From the NCBI GenBank assembly GCA_951802425.1, contig OX637802.1, forward strand, positions 2,170,001 through 2,234,000: 64,000 bases of DNA, written 5' to 3'. Positions 32,208-43,861 of this stretch are shown here, piece after piece. Position numbers and translations under genes: made by a program. The notes under the pieces were generated by a model. It made no database searches. It was not told where the DNA came from and saw nothing but the letters and a program-made list of their open reading frames with translations. The number at the start of each line of letters is the position of its first letter. The first letter of the stretch is position 1. Source of the stretch: Clavaria fumosa. Its lineage: Eukaryota; Basidiomycota; Agaricomycetes; Agaricales; Clavariaceae.

Positions 32208-32728
32208 TGTGGACTATGATGTGGGACAATGGCAACCTGTCGCAAGGCGAAGCAGACTGCGGCCGGGGCCGAGATAACCCTGAGCTCGCAGGTGACCCCA
32301 TGAACAGGGGGTGTCTCGGCAAGCACATTTTCAAATTCGGTGCAGGGGTAAAAAGGAATAGCAGGGAACGAGGCGTCGAATACAGAGATTCCAAGGAGTC
32401 GCACTGTTCATAGCACTCTACTGTACTCTTGACCTCCAATCGATACAACCTTCGGTGGCCAGTAGGCTAGAAGACATGAAAGAGCGAAGGAAATTCAATT
32501 TAAGGAATTGACTTACCATTTCAAGCTCATCCATCAGTCGAGGTGCACATCATCGAACTGACGATGAGCGCGCGTTTCCTTTCCTGCTCGCCCTCCATCC
32601 TCAAGGGCTCACACTCTCAGGTCCTGACTCACTTGCATGCGTATTTATTGTGAATACTACTAACAATTTGATACCCGTAACTCATAGTAGTCAACTACAA
32701 AATGGTCAAATTCTCATTCGGGTGGCCA
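32208..32728. other. Intergenic region
   Basis: Promoter of the hydrolase gene and 3' region of the chitinase gene. No coding signal. Confidence 0.5.
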
Positions 32729-34506
32729 CTACTTCCTCAAATTCACGAAGCGACTGTTCTTATAATCCAGAAAATTCGGTGATTTGTCGAGGTTATTGCC
32801 CATCGACTCCTTGACAACGCGAATCAAACTCTTTCCGGGCTGCTCGTCCTTCCCGAGGCCTTTCTCTATCCCCCCCCGTCCGGGTGCGCCTTTGTCTCCG
32901 CTGAGGTCCCAGAACATAGCCCCGCCAAGGCGCTCCTGTTTGATATACTGCCCCTTCCACTGTCCGACCTGCTCGTTGTCGAAGCTGACCAGGTGGTGCT
33001 TCGCGGCGTCATACGCCCATGACGCTTTCGCCACGTTGTCAAGGTGGAGGGTCAATCCCGGCAGCGGGAGCACGCGGTAGTCGTACACGCCCTTCTCCCA
33101 CGTTCCCGGACCGACGTCGCGGAACGCGGAGCCCGGGCCTTGGGAGTTGAGGAAGGAGCGCCCGTACAGCGGGATACCAAGAACGAGCTTCTGGCGCGGG
33201 ACGCCACGCTGGATGTACCACGAGACGGCGCCGCTGCAACTGTTGGCTCCGCCGTAGAGGTTTGCCTGATGTTGGGCGACTTTGTCCCAGGGTCCCGCTG
33301 AATGCTCGCATAATTAGCGTGGAGCATCGGCCACGAAGAGCCACGGACTGACAAAAATCGTATGCCATCAGATTCCAAAAGTCAAGATATTGATCCATCT
33401 TTTTGGCGTGCAGTTTCTCATAGTTGGCCTTCCCACACGGCGCAGCGATCTGTTGCGTGTGAGCAGGGGGGTTGTCTGGCATGGAGTTGTGGTGCCTCAC
33501 CGTCAGGAGAAATCTATAACGGGTAGACTTCGAAGCCGCGTGCGCATTCAAAGCATCTCTAAGCTCCTTCAGCAAGGCCAAATAGCCCTTGGCCTGCTGC
33601 TCATTTTCCGGAAATTCGTAATCTACGTCCAAGCCGTCCAAGCCATAATCTTCGAGCAACTTCATGCTGGACTGGACGAACTTGGCCCGGAGCTTAGGAT
33701 CGACTACAGTAGGATGGAATTTGGACGAGGACGTGGCGCCGCCGATAGATAGGAGGAGCTTAAGGTGGCGATGGGCCTTCTTGAGGTTGAAAAATGCTCC
33801 GAAATTGCCATGCAGGTGTTCGCCGGGGGGGTCAGTCTGGGGTTCACCTGGGAAGCGGATGTCTTTGTCTGCCCATGCATCCGTGAGGTTTACCTCGCCA
33901 GTCTTGGGATTAAGATCCGCAAACCCATAGAGTACATGCCTTAGGGGAGTGCTCACTGTCAGCCAAAGTCAACGCAGTGGAACATGGGTTAAACACACGT
34001 GAGATCATCGACGGGGACGCTAGACGGATTGTATTTGCGGGCGTATATACCCCAGTTCACGAAGCTGACGGAAGCGAGTGAGGCAAGGTAGACATGGGCG
34101 ATATCAAAGACTCTTACTATCCCACGCTGTACTTAGCGGACTGTGCCGGCGGCGCAGGCGCGGAGCCTAGCGCGGCCTGTATCCCTGTGACCTGCATGAC
34201 AACTGGATCTGCCGAATCGGCGTCCTGTGCAACTAGATCTGTCTTCTCGACCAAGTCGGCGGCCTCTGCAACTGGATCTGCCTTCTCGTCCTGCGCAACT
34301 GGGGGTGTCTCCTCGACCAAGTCAGTGGCCATTGCAACTGAATCGGGGTGCGCGATGTTGGTATTCTCCTCCGGAGTCTCTGACATCTTTGGCAGTGGAA
34401 AAAAAGTGGGTGTTGGGATCACAGTAAGATCGTTTGGGCTAGCTGAAGTGTCAACGAGTGGGGAACTTGATTCCTTCAGAACGAGAGAGTTTATAACATC
34501 TTTCAC
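32729..34506 (-). CDS. GH18 chitinase with an acidic repeat N-terminus
   Basis: Four exons (34506-34133, 34064-33999, 33939-33353, 33297-32729), 531 residues. The GH18 domain starts at FVNWGIYARKY after about 125 residues and includes HVLYGFADLNP, LKLLLSIGGAT, the catalytic DGLDVDYEFP (DxxDxDxE intact), WNLMAYDFSGPWD, LVLGIPLYGRSF and GGAMFWDLSGD, so it should cleave chitin. The stretch before it is unusual: no signal peptide, and an acidic 22-residue repeat (VEETPPVAQDEKADPVAEA, VEKTDLVAQDADSADPV). Donor GTACAG at 34132 joins exon 1 to FVNWGIY in frame. If translation begins at a later Met (for example MSETPEENTN) the repeats are still included. It may act in cell-wall turnover inside the cell or by unconventional export. 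Confidence 0.88.
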
Positions 34507-35264
34507 AAGAGATGTGTATCAGCTCGTCTGTGCTCGCGCCGGCGGTCAAATCTCAACTCGGCAAACACCGTTGGGTGGGTTGGAACGAATAAGGCGTAGT
34601 CCGATCAGGCGACAGGCCGTATCCAAGTTATAGGCTGGGATGGATGGTCATTCGTTTTCGCTCCGTCCGCCGTGTAAGTACGCCGTAGTTCTACGCTAGA
34701 CTCTTCCTCACACAGAATATTAGACAGAATGCAACATAGAGAGCGAGCGTGCTGTGGTCTTGGTAGAATGAAATCGCGGGGAAAGGTTGGTTGCGAATGG
34801 GCTAAGGAGTTAATATTGTACCACCGTCGAACCCGATCGACTGATCAACCGTTGTGTGGCGGTGCACAGCTTTAAAGAGTGTCTCGTGACTATTTACTGA
34901 TACATGCAACGGTGATTAGACAACTGCGACTGACATTGGCCATTTAAAAATGTCAATCATTTGCAGCTCCATTTGCCACGACAACGTTCATTCCAAAACG
35001 ATATGTATGACATTCGCCGTGTTTCGTCGGTGTCTTAGGCGCAGCGACGCTGAAACAAGAACAAGCAAGAGATGGTGGGAAAAGCCGGAGCTGAACTGTC
35101 GTGGTCCGCGAAACACTATCGCTTTGTCAAAACGCAGAGAGCATACATGAGGTTACAGAAGACAAGACGTTTCCAACCGCTGCATAGACTAGAATATTTT
35201 CCATATATCGAAATCGAACTTCCAATGTACGAATGAAGTTTTCTCCATCCTACGAGAAAGAGGC
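34507..35264. other. Intergenic region
   Basis: About 760 bp holding the chitinase promoter and the 3' region of the following membrane-protein gene. No frame with support. Confidence 0.5.
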
Positions 35265-36303
35265 TTAGACGGTGGCCTCCGAGTCTTCCAATCTGATAGC
35301 TCCACGGCTCCGAATTTTGCAACCTAACCCCCAAGCACCCTTGACGACCCACACCGCCGCGAGACACGCGAATACGAGCGCCGTCCAATGCACAAAGTCT
35401 GTGTGACATATGAGTGTGCTGCTGCATAAACAAACAATAGAGAGGAGGCCGCACCCGATGAAGTCTGATGGGCAAAAATGGCGAATAACGCCCAAGCAAT
35501 GGCGAAGCTAGCCGGTAGATCACCCTCCTTGGTGGAGAAGGCATATCCAGCCGCAGTGGATTCGAGGAAAAGAAGTCCAAGGAAGACGAAGACCTTCGTC
35601 CAGATACGGGGCGGGTATTTGTTGGCGTCGACACCAAAGGCCTCAAAGGCAGTGAGGACTACAAGGACGGTGGTCCAACCGTGATACAAGGAGAACGGAA
35701 GGTGGATGAAGACCTCATCTGCAACGGCAGAAGGGGCGTGGTGCTTCTTGATTATGTAATAAATGTGCGTTACGGCAGAAGACACAAAGAGTGCGAACAC
35801 GAAGGCTATCCGGACACGTGAACGTAAGGCTGCCAAGCACGCGGAGGCAAGGCGCAAGGCTTACCGAAGGCGTACAGGTGGTGAGCCCACAAGTTGACGT
35901 AAACAGCGTTTAAGGCGCAGAGCAGAGGGAAACGCCAGGAAACACCGTCAATGATGACAACCTTGCCGCCAGGGAAGAATTGGTAGATAATGGTTCCCAA
36001 GAGGAGCAGATGAATGACGCTCCTGGAAACGACCGTCAAATATGGAATTCTAAAATGAGACATAAGCCGGACCAGATAATGAACGCCCATGGGGCTGGGG
36101 TGATGTCTTGCAGGAGAACGGACAGTTATAGGCAGTTCCAAAGAAGAATAACTTTGCAGCTCACAGGTCTCCCTTCCGGTATAGTATATGTCGCCAGGTG
36201 CTGTCGCTGTATAGACGTTGGATCCGAGAAAGAGGAAGTAGACGAGAACATTGATGATTTTGAGGAACAGATCATCTTTCCAAGATAAGCCCGAGCCAGG
36301 CAT
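35265..36303 (-). CDS. Polytopic membrane protein, family not recognised
   Basis: About five exons starting [19 protein letters not shown]. At least seven hydrophobic segments: [102 protein letters not shown], and [20 protein letters not shown]. The [10 protein letters not shown] motif recalls the PxWxFxxxW pattern of TspO/MBR-like and related tryptophan-rich proteins, but I cannot place it there with confidence. The introns were joined in frame at the ETYITPAPWA, WSVIHL and SSDFVHW junctions. It is divergent from ATG5, with start codons 260 bp apart. Location in an internal membrane is a guess. Confidence 0.75.
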
Positions 36304-36563
36304 CGTGTAGTGAGAACTGGGTGCTGTGTTAAGAGGGTGTGGTGGTAGCGATGGTCGTGGAACGGTGCTAAGGGGGCGCAGTCGGCGGGGTGTGGAAAGC
36401 TCGTGCGTTCTTATATGTCGTCACATCACGGGATCGCTCTGATTATGTCATTTGGCTTGGCATCACCTACGATTATGTCATCATTTGTATTATGTAATTA
36501 TTTCCTTTCTTGGACACTCACATCCCACATCGCGCTCATCGTCGACTCTCACTACAAAAAAAC
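36304..36563. promoter_or_regulatory. Shared promoter with repeated GATTATGTCA
   Basis: 260 bp between divergent genes. GATTATGTCA occurs at 36441-36450 and 36471-36480 (exactly 30 bp apart), with a related palindromic ATTATGTAAT near 36489. These look like bZIP half-sites. Confidence 0.55.
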
Positions 36564-37827
36564 ATGTCCGCGTACGGAACCACTCGACACTACTCACCAG
36601 CGCCGCACTCTACTTCCGCTTCTACTACCCTTTTCCGTCGCCTTACATGGGAAGGAACAGTGCCCCTCGAAATTCGCGTCGATCCAAAAGAGCTACCCGC
36701 CAACTCTGACCGCGGCCTCGAATGCTACTTCATCCAGGCTCCACGGGTTAGCTACTTACCGCTGCTCCTGCCAGAAATCAAGAGATTTTTGATGGACGTC
36801 GTCTTTGACGAGGCTGCCGCTAAATTGCTCAAGGAAGAGGACTGGTGGTTCGAAGGCGAAGACGGGACACTGCTCAAATGGTGAGCACTCTAATCCTTTC
36901 ACGGTGTCCTTTCTCTCTTGCTTGACAATGGGCATCTTTTTGTCTCACTCAATATATGTCTCCTAGTCACTGGCCTATAGGTCTCATCCACGACAATCAC
37001 ACCATCTCATTGTCCACGCGCACCCCCTCGCAGCCGTCTACCTCCCATTCCATCTTCCCATCTACTCCGCTAAAAATTATCTTACATCTCGTATCTCCAC
37101 CGCTGGAAAAGCTCCTTCTCTCTCCGAACGCAGAAGCTTGCAAGCAAGCCTTCATGGGCCAGCTCAAAGAAGCCGATTTTGTCAGATGGGGCAACACAAA
37201 AAGGATGACCGGCCTCAGGAAGGCAGAGCAGGATGGGATGTGGGAGGGCGTGAAGGACCGTGAGCAGGATCACTTTACGTTTCTCGTAGACAACAATCAC
37301 CCATCTGCCTCTTTCTAGATAACTTCGACGACTTTTGGCGGGTCGCTTCCAAGATATTTCCCTCGACTAACCCCAGTAGATCCAACTCGCCACCTCCCAC
37401 TTCCCCGTCAAGTAACACCTTTCACGCCCGCCCACCGTCCGCGGATGCCGCCGGGGGCGCTCCTGAGCGCGATGGGGCCTATAATGTCCGCAGCGTCCCC
37501 GTTCGGTTGTATCTACCCGATGGCCCCGTCCTGCAAGATGTCGTGCCTCCCATTCTTGAAGATGGTAAGAATTTTTCTGCATTGACATTCTCAACACGGG
37601 CCATAATTCTTACATCAGGTACGGCCAATACCTTATCGGCCTTCCTCTCACATCATCTGCCCCTCCTGTTCAGCTCACAAGGATCTGACTCGGCTTATGC
37701 CCTCGTGCAAGGCGTACTTGCACCTCCGGAGACCGAGGTAGCCTGGCTGGGCACCTGTCTTGCAGGCGCTGATGGGTGGGTCAGTATATGTGTGGGTCTT
37801 GTGAGAGACAGGCTCGCAATTCGTTAA
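36564..37827 (+). CDS. Autophagy protein ATG5
   Basis: Four exons (36564-36880, 36967-37259, 37319-37564, 37619-37827), 354 residues. Atg5 is joined covalently to Atg12; with Atg16 the complex acts as the E3 that attaches Atg8 to phosphatidylethanolamine on the growing autophagosome. Visible family parts: the first ubiquitin-like domain with RLTWEGTVPLEIRV and RVSYLPLLLPEIKRF, then PIGLIHD, the helical stretch QLKEADFVRWGNTKRMTGL (its Lys is the expected Atg12 acceptor), LWEG-like MWEGVKDHNFDDFWRVAS, and a second ubiquitin-like part with NVRSVPVRLYLPDGP. A serine/proline-rich insert (SNSPPPTSPSSNTFHA) lies between helical and second ubiquitin-like domains. The conserved Trp after LLK is replaced by Cys at an exon border. 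Confidence 0.9.
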
Positions 37828-38049
37828 ATGGCACGCCATCAAAATATACCACCTGGGACTACCATATCATACACCGGGAACGATACAGATATTAATATAC
37901 CCTCGGCGGCGTCCATATCTCCTCATTAATTCATTTTGCTAACATCATGCGGCGCCACTAGTGCGCTCAATAAACAGAGCGTCCGAGTCATCGCAAACCA
38001 AATGTTCAGGTCGACTCGTGGAGCCAATAAAGAAGAGAAAAGAAACAGA

Positions 38050-40038
38050 TTACCAAGTGCGTTGGAATCGCAGATCTTGATGCCACGACAGGTTGCCCGT
38101 CCATCGAGGGGAAATCCGTGTGAGGCCTCCACCAAAGGGATGATACACGGGCAGTCTCGCGCTAGTGCCGCCGCCGCCGCCCTGCTCTCGTCCCTTATCA
38201 CCGTTCTCAAGCGACGGCGATTTGATGCTCTGCTCGTACATGGAGTCACTCCCAAGGTCTGACTCCGTCGGCATGCGCCGCATCCCATCCCTGTCCGGGA
38301 TGGGAGTACTATCGAGCTCGCGTTTTGCCGACTGCGTCGCTGGAATGAAAGGTCCGACCCCGATTACCATCCCGCTGTCGCATTCGGGCGTGTGACCGGT
38401 CCTGAGTCCGGTGCTGGCCTCTGTGTTCCGAAAAATGGAGTCAGTTCCAGTGGACTGGTATTTTCTCAACGATCAGGCAACAACAGATCACATACCAATA
38501 AGGTGGATCAGGAGACGTTGACTCATGATGAATATTGCCGCGTAGGCAGGCGAAGCGCTGCGGCACGTCAATTTATCATCCAGTATTGAGTCAGGCGAGA
38601 GTTGCTTACGCGGCAGACTACAATATGTGATGTCATAAGCAGCATGACACACCAACATGACAGAAAGGATAATAAGGTCCTTACTTGGATATGAGACCCC
38701 CGGAAAGCGACCAAGTTCAGAACGTTAATAGCTTGTAGAAATTAGTACAGAGACTACCCAAGGTGCGGTGACGCGTCAGCTCACCTGTCAATGCGACGAG
38801 GTACAATATGCCATCGTTAATCATCCTGGTGAATTGCTCCCATTAAACTTCCCGTTTCAGAGCTTGGAACCGAGACCTTACATTTGCATCAACCTTGAAA
38901 GGCTGTAGATGACCATGAGTGCTGTGCTAATCAAGACAAGAAAACTCCAAAAACTTACAGTGAAGATATCGCGATGCGTCTGTGCATGAGCAGGTAATGC
39001 ACACACAAGGCTGTCACCACAGCGTCGTATACTATTGAAACGAGATAAAACGCCCATGCGGAAGGGGTGAGCACGTTGACGGCTTCGCAGCTATGGGTGG
39101 TCCCATCTAAATGAATGTTTTGATATGATAATGTGCGGCTCACCCTCCCTGACCAACGTAGAGAAAGCAAAAGAAAGGCGTTTAGGTTACAAACAATCGC
39201 ATAAACGAACAGCGTCACTTGTGAAGTAAGGACCGCTAGAAATGCCACATGAGTAACAAGTGCAAAGCAGTCAATGACCAGACTCACGACGCCGGAAAAG
39301 AAAGGTCGCAGACGTCTGCGACTTTGGCACCGAATCAGCACATTGTATGCGGAGAGCATACCCAAAGTACGCACAACGCATGCGAGCAAATAGAACCCAA
39401 AAATACCAAAACCAACTGTGCGCGAACCAAGAGACAACCCGTATGCTCTGTTGAGAAAAATTGTCAAGTCTTTTCAAATAGATAAATCCAAGATAGATAC
39501 CGCATCCCCAGGATTACTTGGGAAATCATTGTCTGAATCGCTGTTGCAAGGAGTTCAACTCAAGGCTATGGAAGGCCTCAGAGGAATCACCTTTGAATGC
39601 CGGAGGTATGAGGTAGAAACGCCCGCACGTCTCATCGGTGAAATTGGTGGCAAAAAAACCAGCATTGCTGACCACGAGTACCAAGACAGAGCTGTACCTT
39701 AATTTCATCTAAGAGGTCAGTACCGCTGCACCTAAGAAATTCCGCGAAAAGCAACCGACCGTATGAGAAAGAAGAGTATGGAATTGCCGCTTTCAGACAC
39801 TTTCATTAGACCCTAGGAACAATATACACGAAGCACACGACAAACCTGAATCGTCCTTGAGCCAACCGCATGCGATACAGACGAAATGTGAACGGGACCG
39901 TTTGCAAAAATCTAAAATTAACGTTTGAGTTGTGTCGAGAAATCTAATTTAAATCGACTAGGAAACTCACTCGAAGCCGGCGATAGCGAGGCTAGCCACT
40001 CGCAGATAGCTAGCCGTGGAAAGGGAGTCCAGCGCCAT
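38050..40038 (-). CDS. Agaricomycete integral membrane protein (DUF6533-like)
   Basis: Roughly ten short exons can be joined from MALDSLSTASYLRVASLAI at 40038. The order of blocks is: FLQTVPFTFRLYRM; ILFFLIRYSSVLVLVVSNAG; CGRFYLIPPAFK; TMISQVILGMRAYGLSLG; GFGIFGFYLLACVV; SAWAFYLVSIVYDAVVTALC; ISSLLSRLMQM then INDGILYLVALTAINVLNLV; AAIFIMSQRLLIHLIEAS; and a hydrophilic tail of about 140 residues to 38050. This pattern (FxxRYxSVLxLVVSN, QxILxxRxYA, INDGxLYxxxLTxxNVLNLV, YAxxxIMSQRxLIHL) is one I recall from a very common multi-copy seven-helix family in mushrooms, receptor-like in shape but of unknown function. Exon borders follow GT-AG and frame. Confidence 0.75.
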
Positions 40039-42305
40039 TCAGCGCGATTCGTGAATACAGAAACGAGCGAAGGAAGCAAGGGTGAGGGGGACTAGGCAAG
40101 TTAAGCCATATCCCCATATCATCCAGAGTAGCTTGACATCAGATACGGGCTTGACGACAAGAAGGCGCAGGTTGATGGGATTCCCAATTGTGACGAACGG
40201 AAGAAGCCGTGCCAGACACTGCCAGTGATGTGTTGATTTCCGCCTCAAAAGCGCGGCTTGGCAAGCGTTCTCAAGGCGCCCCGAATTAGGACCGTGTAGA
40301 CAAGCTTACCTTGAATAGTTGGTGGTCGTGGTCGTGGTGGTCGTGGTTGTGGCCCTGGTCGTATCGACACGTGACCATCAAATGATCGACTGACGACTGA
40401 CTGGGACCGCGATCGATCGGGCCGGCCCCCGCCAGCAAATTATCGACGCCGGCGGCCCCATTTCCTCTACTCCTCGCGGCTTGGCGGGGTGCTATCTGGG
40501 CTTTTCGCTAGGCTTCGTGTGCTTCTGCCTTGGGTATCTCGCATGTCTCAAGACTCAGGCTGTGAGCTGCTCATCCAGGGTCGACCGTGACAACAGTGCC
40601 AAGAAACGTGAGCAGCAACCCCCTCGGATGTTTTCCATGACGTGGTATCCGTATTCGGGTGCAGCACGCTGCTGCGGCGACAAGGCGCACCTTTGCGTGA
40701 TCCAGGATTTGCAAAATCAGCTCGGCCGCGTGGGAGAAAGGTTGGATGCTGGACATCAAAAAAATTCAGAGTCGACCGGGACCTCCGAGTGAGCGTCTCA
40801 ACCTGAAGGGACGATGTACATATGCTTCGATAGTTCTTTCTCTTCCCCATTCCCGGGCGACGACACCATCCATACCCTGTGGGGCTTCGCGCTTTCCGGC
40901 GACATCACAACACCCATTTCTCCTTCAACCCCAAAGTCCATCTATCAAACTGCGCAGTTGACGAGCCGCCGACACATCCTGCCCGCAAATCATCATGTCG
41001 TGATGCTTGCGTGCCCTCCCTCTTGGTAGCAATTCATCAACATGATGACAACATGCTGCAATCATGAGCTGACGCAGGGATCGATTGATCATCTTCTCAA
41101 GGGCCAGCATAACTTAGGTCGGCTCTCCAGATGCTCATGCGGGGCGTGGAGATCTCCTTGGAGGTACCAAAGGCATTTATCGCGCCGACTCGGAGAGGGC
41201 GTTGACCGAGCGATCCCCCACCAGGGATGTCAGGATGTCGAGCCTGCCTTTTTGTTTCGCTATCGTCCCTCCCATATATCGCACGGGCCAATCTCCATCA
41301 AGCGACACGTTGAGCGCCAGAGCAGGCTGCTATTTGCACTGCACTGCATCACAAAAATTTATGCGCCCTGACTTGTGGGGTGCTGCCTTTTATAGCATTG
41401 CGGCAAGTCATGTGGAGATGCGGGCGGTTGTTCTTGCCACAAGTCATGGTAGACTTTAACCACGTTGTGTGTACCCGAATTTCAAACCAAGTCGATTTCC
41501 TGATAGCGATATCATTCCTCACGGTCTGCGCTCGCTATCTTCACAGGCTTTCACAGCACGGGTACTGTTTACGCCCGATGGGTGACGCTGACTTCGCCAA
41601 GTTTCCCTTAGTCTGAGGGCTCAGCGGCTGTTTCATGTGGTCAGAGCACCCGCGGGACCGAATGGTGCAAAGCACCGCAAACGTCAGAAGTTCGCTTCCG
41701 TGGGTGCTGGGCATGTGGCTCGGTGGGGCCAGTTGCTTTTGTCTGCCCGAATGGCATGTGCGCCGCTACCACTACCCTCGTGCAAGTGGCGGCTGGGGGC
41801 ACACATTCTTCAGCGAGCACCCACATGCATGCCTCGCTAGGGGCGTTTGCTCGGCGCCCCGCTCACAACTTGTGACCTTCGGGCTGGATTCGGATCAGAC
41901 AAACGTCGCCTCGCTTTTTTTAACGACTGATGCTGAAATTTCCGCAGCAGCACCGGCGGTTCCTTGGCCGCGCTGGTAGGTCTGCGGTGCGCGCCCAGGG
42001 GACTGTTCTCTGGCTATTCTCAGCGCGCCTCGACCGTCACGTCCACGGCGGCCTTCTCACGTGGCCAGGGAACTCCGACATATCATGATGAACTCGTCTT
42101 AGCATTCGGGGTTTTATGAACTCATTGAATTCAATCAGGATCAGTGGCGCCGGGAGAGGATTAGGATGCTTTTGAAATTATTTACGTAGTGTGGTATGTA
42201 TAAGTGAAAGATATACGATATATATCAAGCATAACCTGTGCCTGCATCGTCTTTGTGTGATATAGGTACAATGAAAATAGTTTCGGCTATATCAATGCGG
42301 GCTTT
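40039..42305. other. 2.3-kb region without a supported gene
   Basis: Includes a GTGGTCGTGGTCGT tandem tract near 40321-40360. Several overlapping frames (40481-40792, 40746-41067, 41202-41459, 41635-41979) have no domain, contradict each other in frame and lack splice support, so none is called. A large intergenic or decayed gene is possible. Confidence 0.4.
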
Positions 42306-43861
42306 CTACTGACTCGCAGACACCATGTGTTGCAATGGCAGGAGGCTGGTCCAGGTGGAGTGCAGCCGGTGTTGATGGCTGTCATTGGGGTTCAGCCGAA
42401 CCGTACTCTCATTCGACAAGCCGAGTTGTGTAGCCATGGCCACGGCCATCTTTCGATGTGACATTAGCTCACTATCCCACTGTCTGAGTCGGATAAATAG
42501 ATGATAACTCACTTGGGAATACGATTGACAACCTTGACAACGAAAAACACGTCAGACCCTTCTCTACACAGTAACAAAGAAGAAGCTTACTTGCGACCCT
42601 TTGGTTCTGGTGTTCTATCCAGGCCAGAAGCATGAGTGCGTGCAGGGTGTCGAGGCTAGGCACGAGAAAATCTGAAGATAAGATTTGCTGGGAAAAAATG
42701 GAAGACATTTATCATAATGTTTCCCAGGCAAATCATGGCCTTACGTACCTTTGCCGTTCGTTCGTAACTCGCTGCGGCGGATTGGGCTTGTGACCTTGAA
42801 AGGTCCAGCAGATGGTACGACCTACACATGTGCCAAATGTCAAACTTGGTCCGAGAATGCACCGCCATGCGTGGCTCACGAGACGTACCTTACGGCTACG
42901 GCGGCAATGCAGTTGGCCACAAGGGCAGATAGGGTTTTGTTGAAGAAGCGTCCAAGAGTCTCTTGGTAGGGCATATATGGGAATTGGTTGGCGTTTTCTT
43001 GGTAGAATACTTGGATCAATTGGGGCATTAAGAGCGGATTAGGATATTGAGGCTGGGCGGGGTCAAACAATGCGAGTTGGTTGCGACTGCTCGGATGTGT
43101 TGCGCCGAAGTCGTCTTGTGTTGAAGTCGGAAATGCGGAATACATAACGTTGCCATTGGCCAAGCTGGAGTTCCTGAGCGCGTGTATGCCACAATTAGAA
43201 TGGGGCAAGGGAGGGAAGAACGGGAAGAGCAGATGATCACACACCTCCTGTGGTTGTTGGCATACGGTGAGAAATCCATGTTCCCTTCACCCGCCGCCAC
43301 AGGGTACCGCGAGGGGGACATGGAATGCGAGCCGACAGAGAAGGCGTTTATAGCCGCATTACTTTCTGGCGAGTGATAGCGATGATGAGGTGATCCCGCC
43401 GTGGCATCAGAAGCATGGGTAGATTGCGACCTTGGCAGTGGAGAAGAGGTGGCCCCGGTGATGACGCGACTCCGCTCCTCAAAGTAGCGCTCTCGGTCGC
43501 GGAAATGACAGTTGAGTTTGGCCTCTCTGCATGCCTCGCACCTCGACTCCGGAGCCGACTGCAGACACTTGATCTTCCTGACACGACTAAAGAGAGGTTG
43601 TGAGTTGGACGTTCGAGTGGATGGACGAGAGAATGCAAGACATACCAGTTATCACACGACGTTACGAGTCTAATTGGACGACGTTCATGAGCACACACAC
43701 ACACTGGGGAGTATGACGTAGATGGTAACATACCGTGGTCGCTTCTTCTGAGCGTTCTTCTGGTCTGGTGCTTCGATTATGAACTGGAAGTCGTCCATGA
43801 GCGATCTGGGTAATTGGTGGAGCGAAAGTCGATCGACATTGCTCGGATATATATACTGCAT
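42306..43861 (-). CDS. Zn(II)2Cys6 transcription factor, apparently C-terminally short
   Basis: Multi-exon. Joining exons at 43740-43861, a short exon near 43637-43666 and one ending 43244 gives KKRPRLVTSCDNCRVRKIKC then CEACREAKLNC, a perfect C-x2-C-x6-C-x8-C-x2-C-x6-C cluster with the basic RVRKIK DNA contact. The middle domain of fungal zinc-cluster factors follows: LIQVFYQENANQFPYMPY, LSALVANCIAAVAVR, then YHLLDLSRSQAQ, LDTLHALMLLAWIEHQNQ, and MAVAMATQLGLSNESTVRL. The frame ends soon after (stop at 42306, MVSASQ), whereas family members continue for several hundred residues, so the gene may be truncated. Met at 43861 or 43798 may be the start; an upstream exon is possible. Confidence 0.78.

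Noticed and set aside
36564..40038. A gene cluster for a special metabolite or defence system
   Set aside because: The neighbours are autophagy, membrane and regulatory genes without biosynthetic enzymes; no CRISPR, toxin-antitoxin or similar system exists in this eukaryotic DNA.
41635..41979. Possible small gene
   Set aside because: Three overlapping frames on two strands, none with a domain or intron support.
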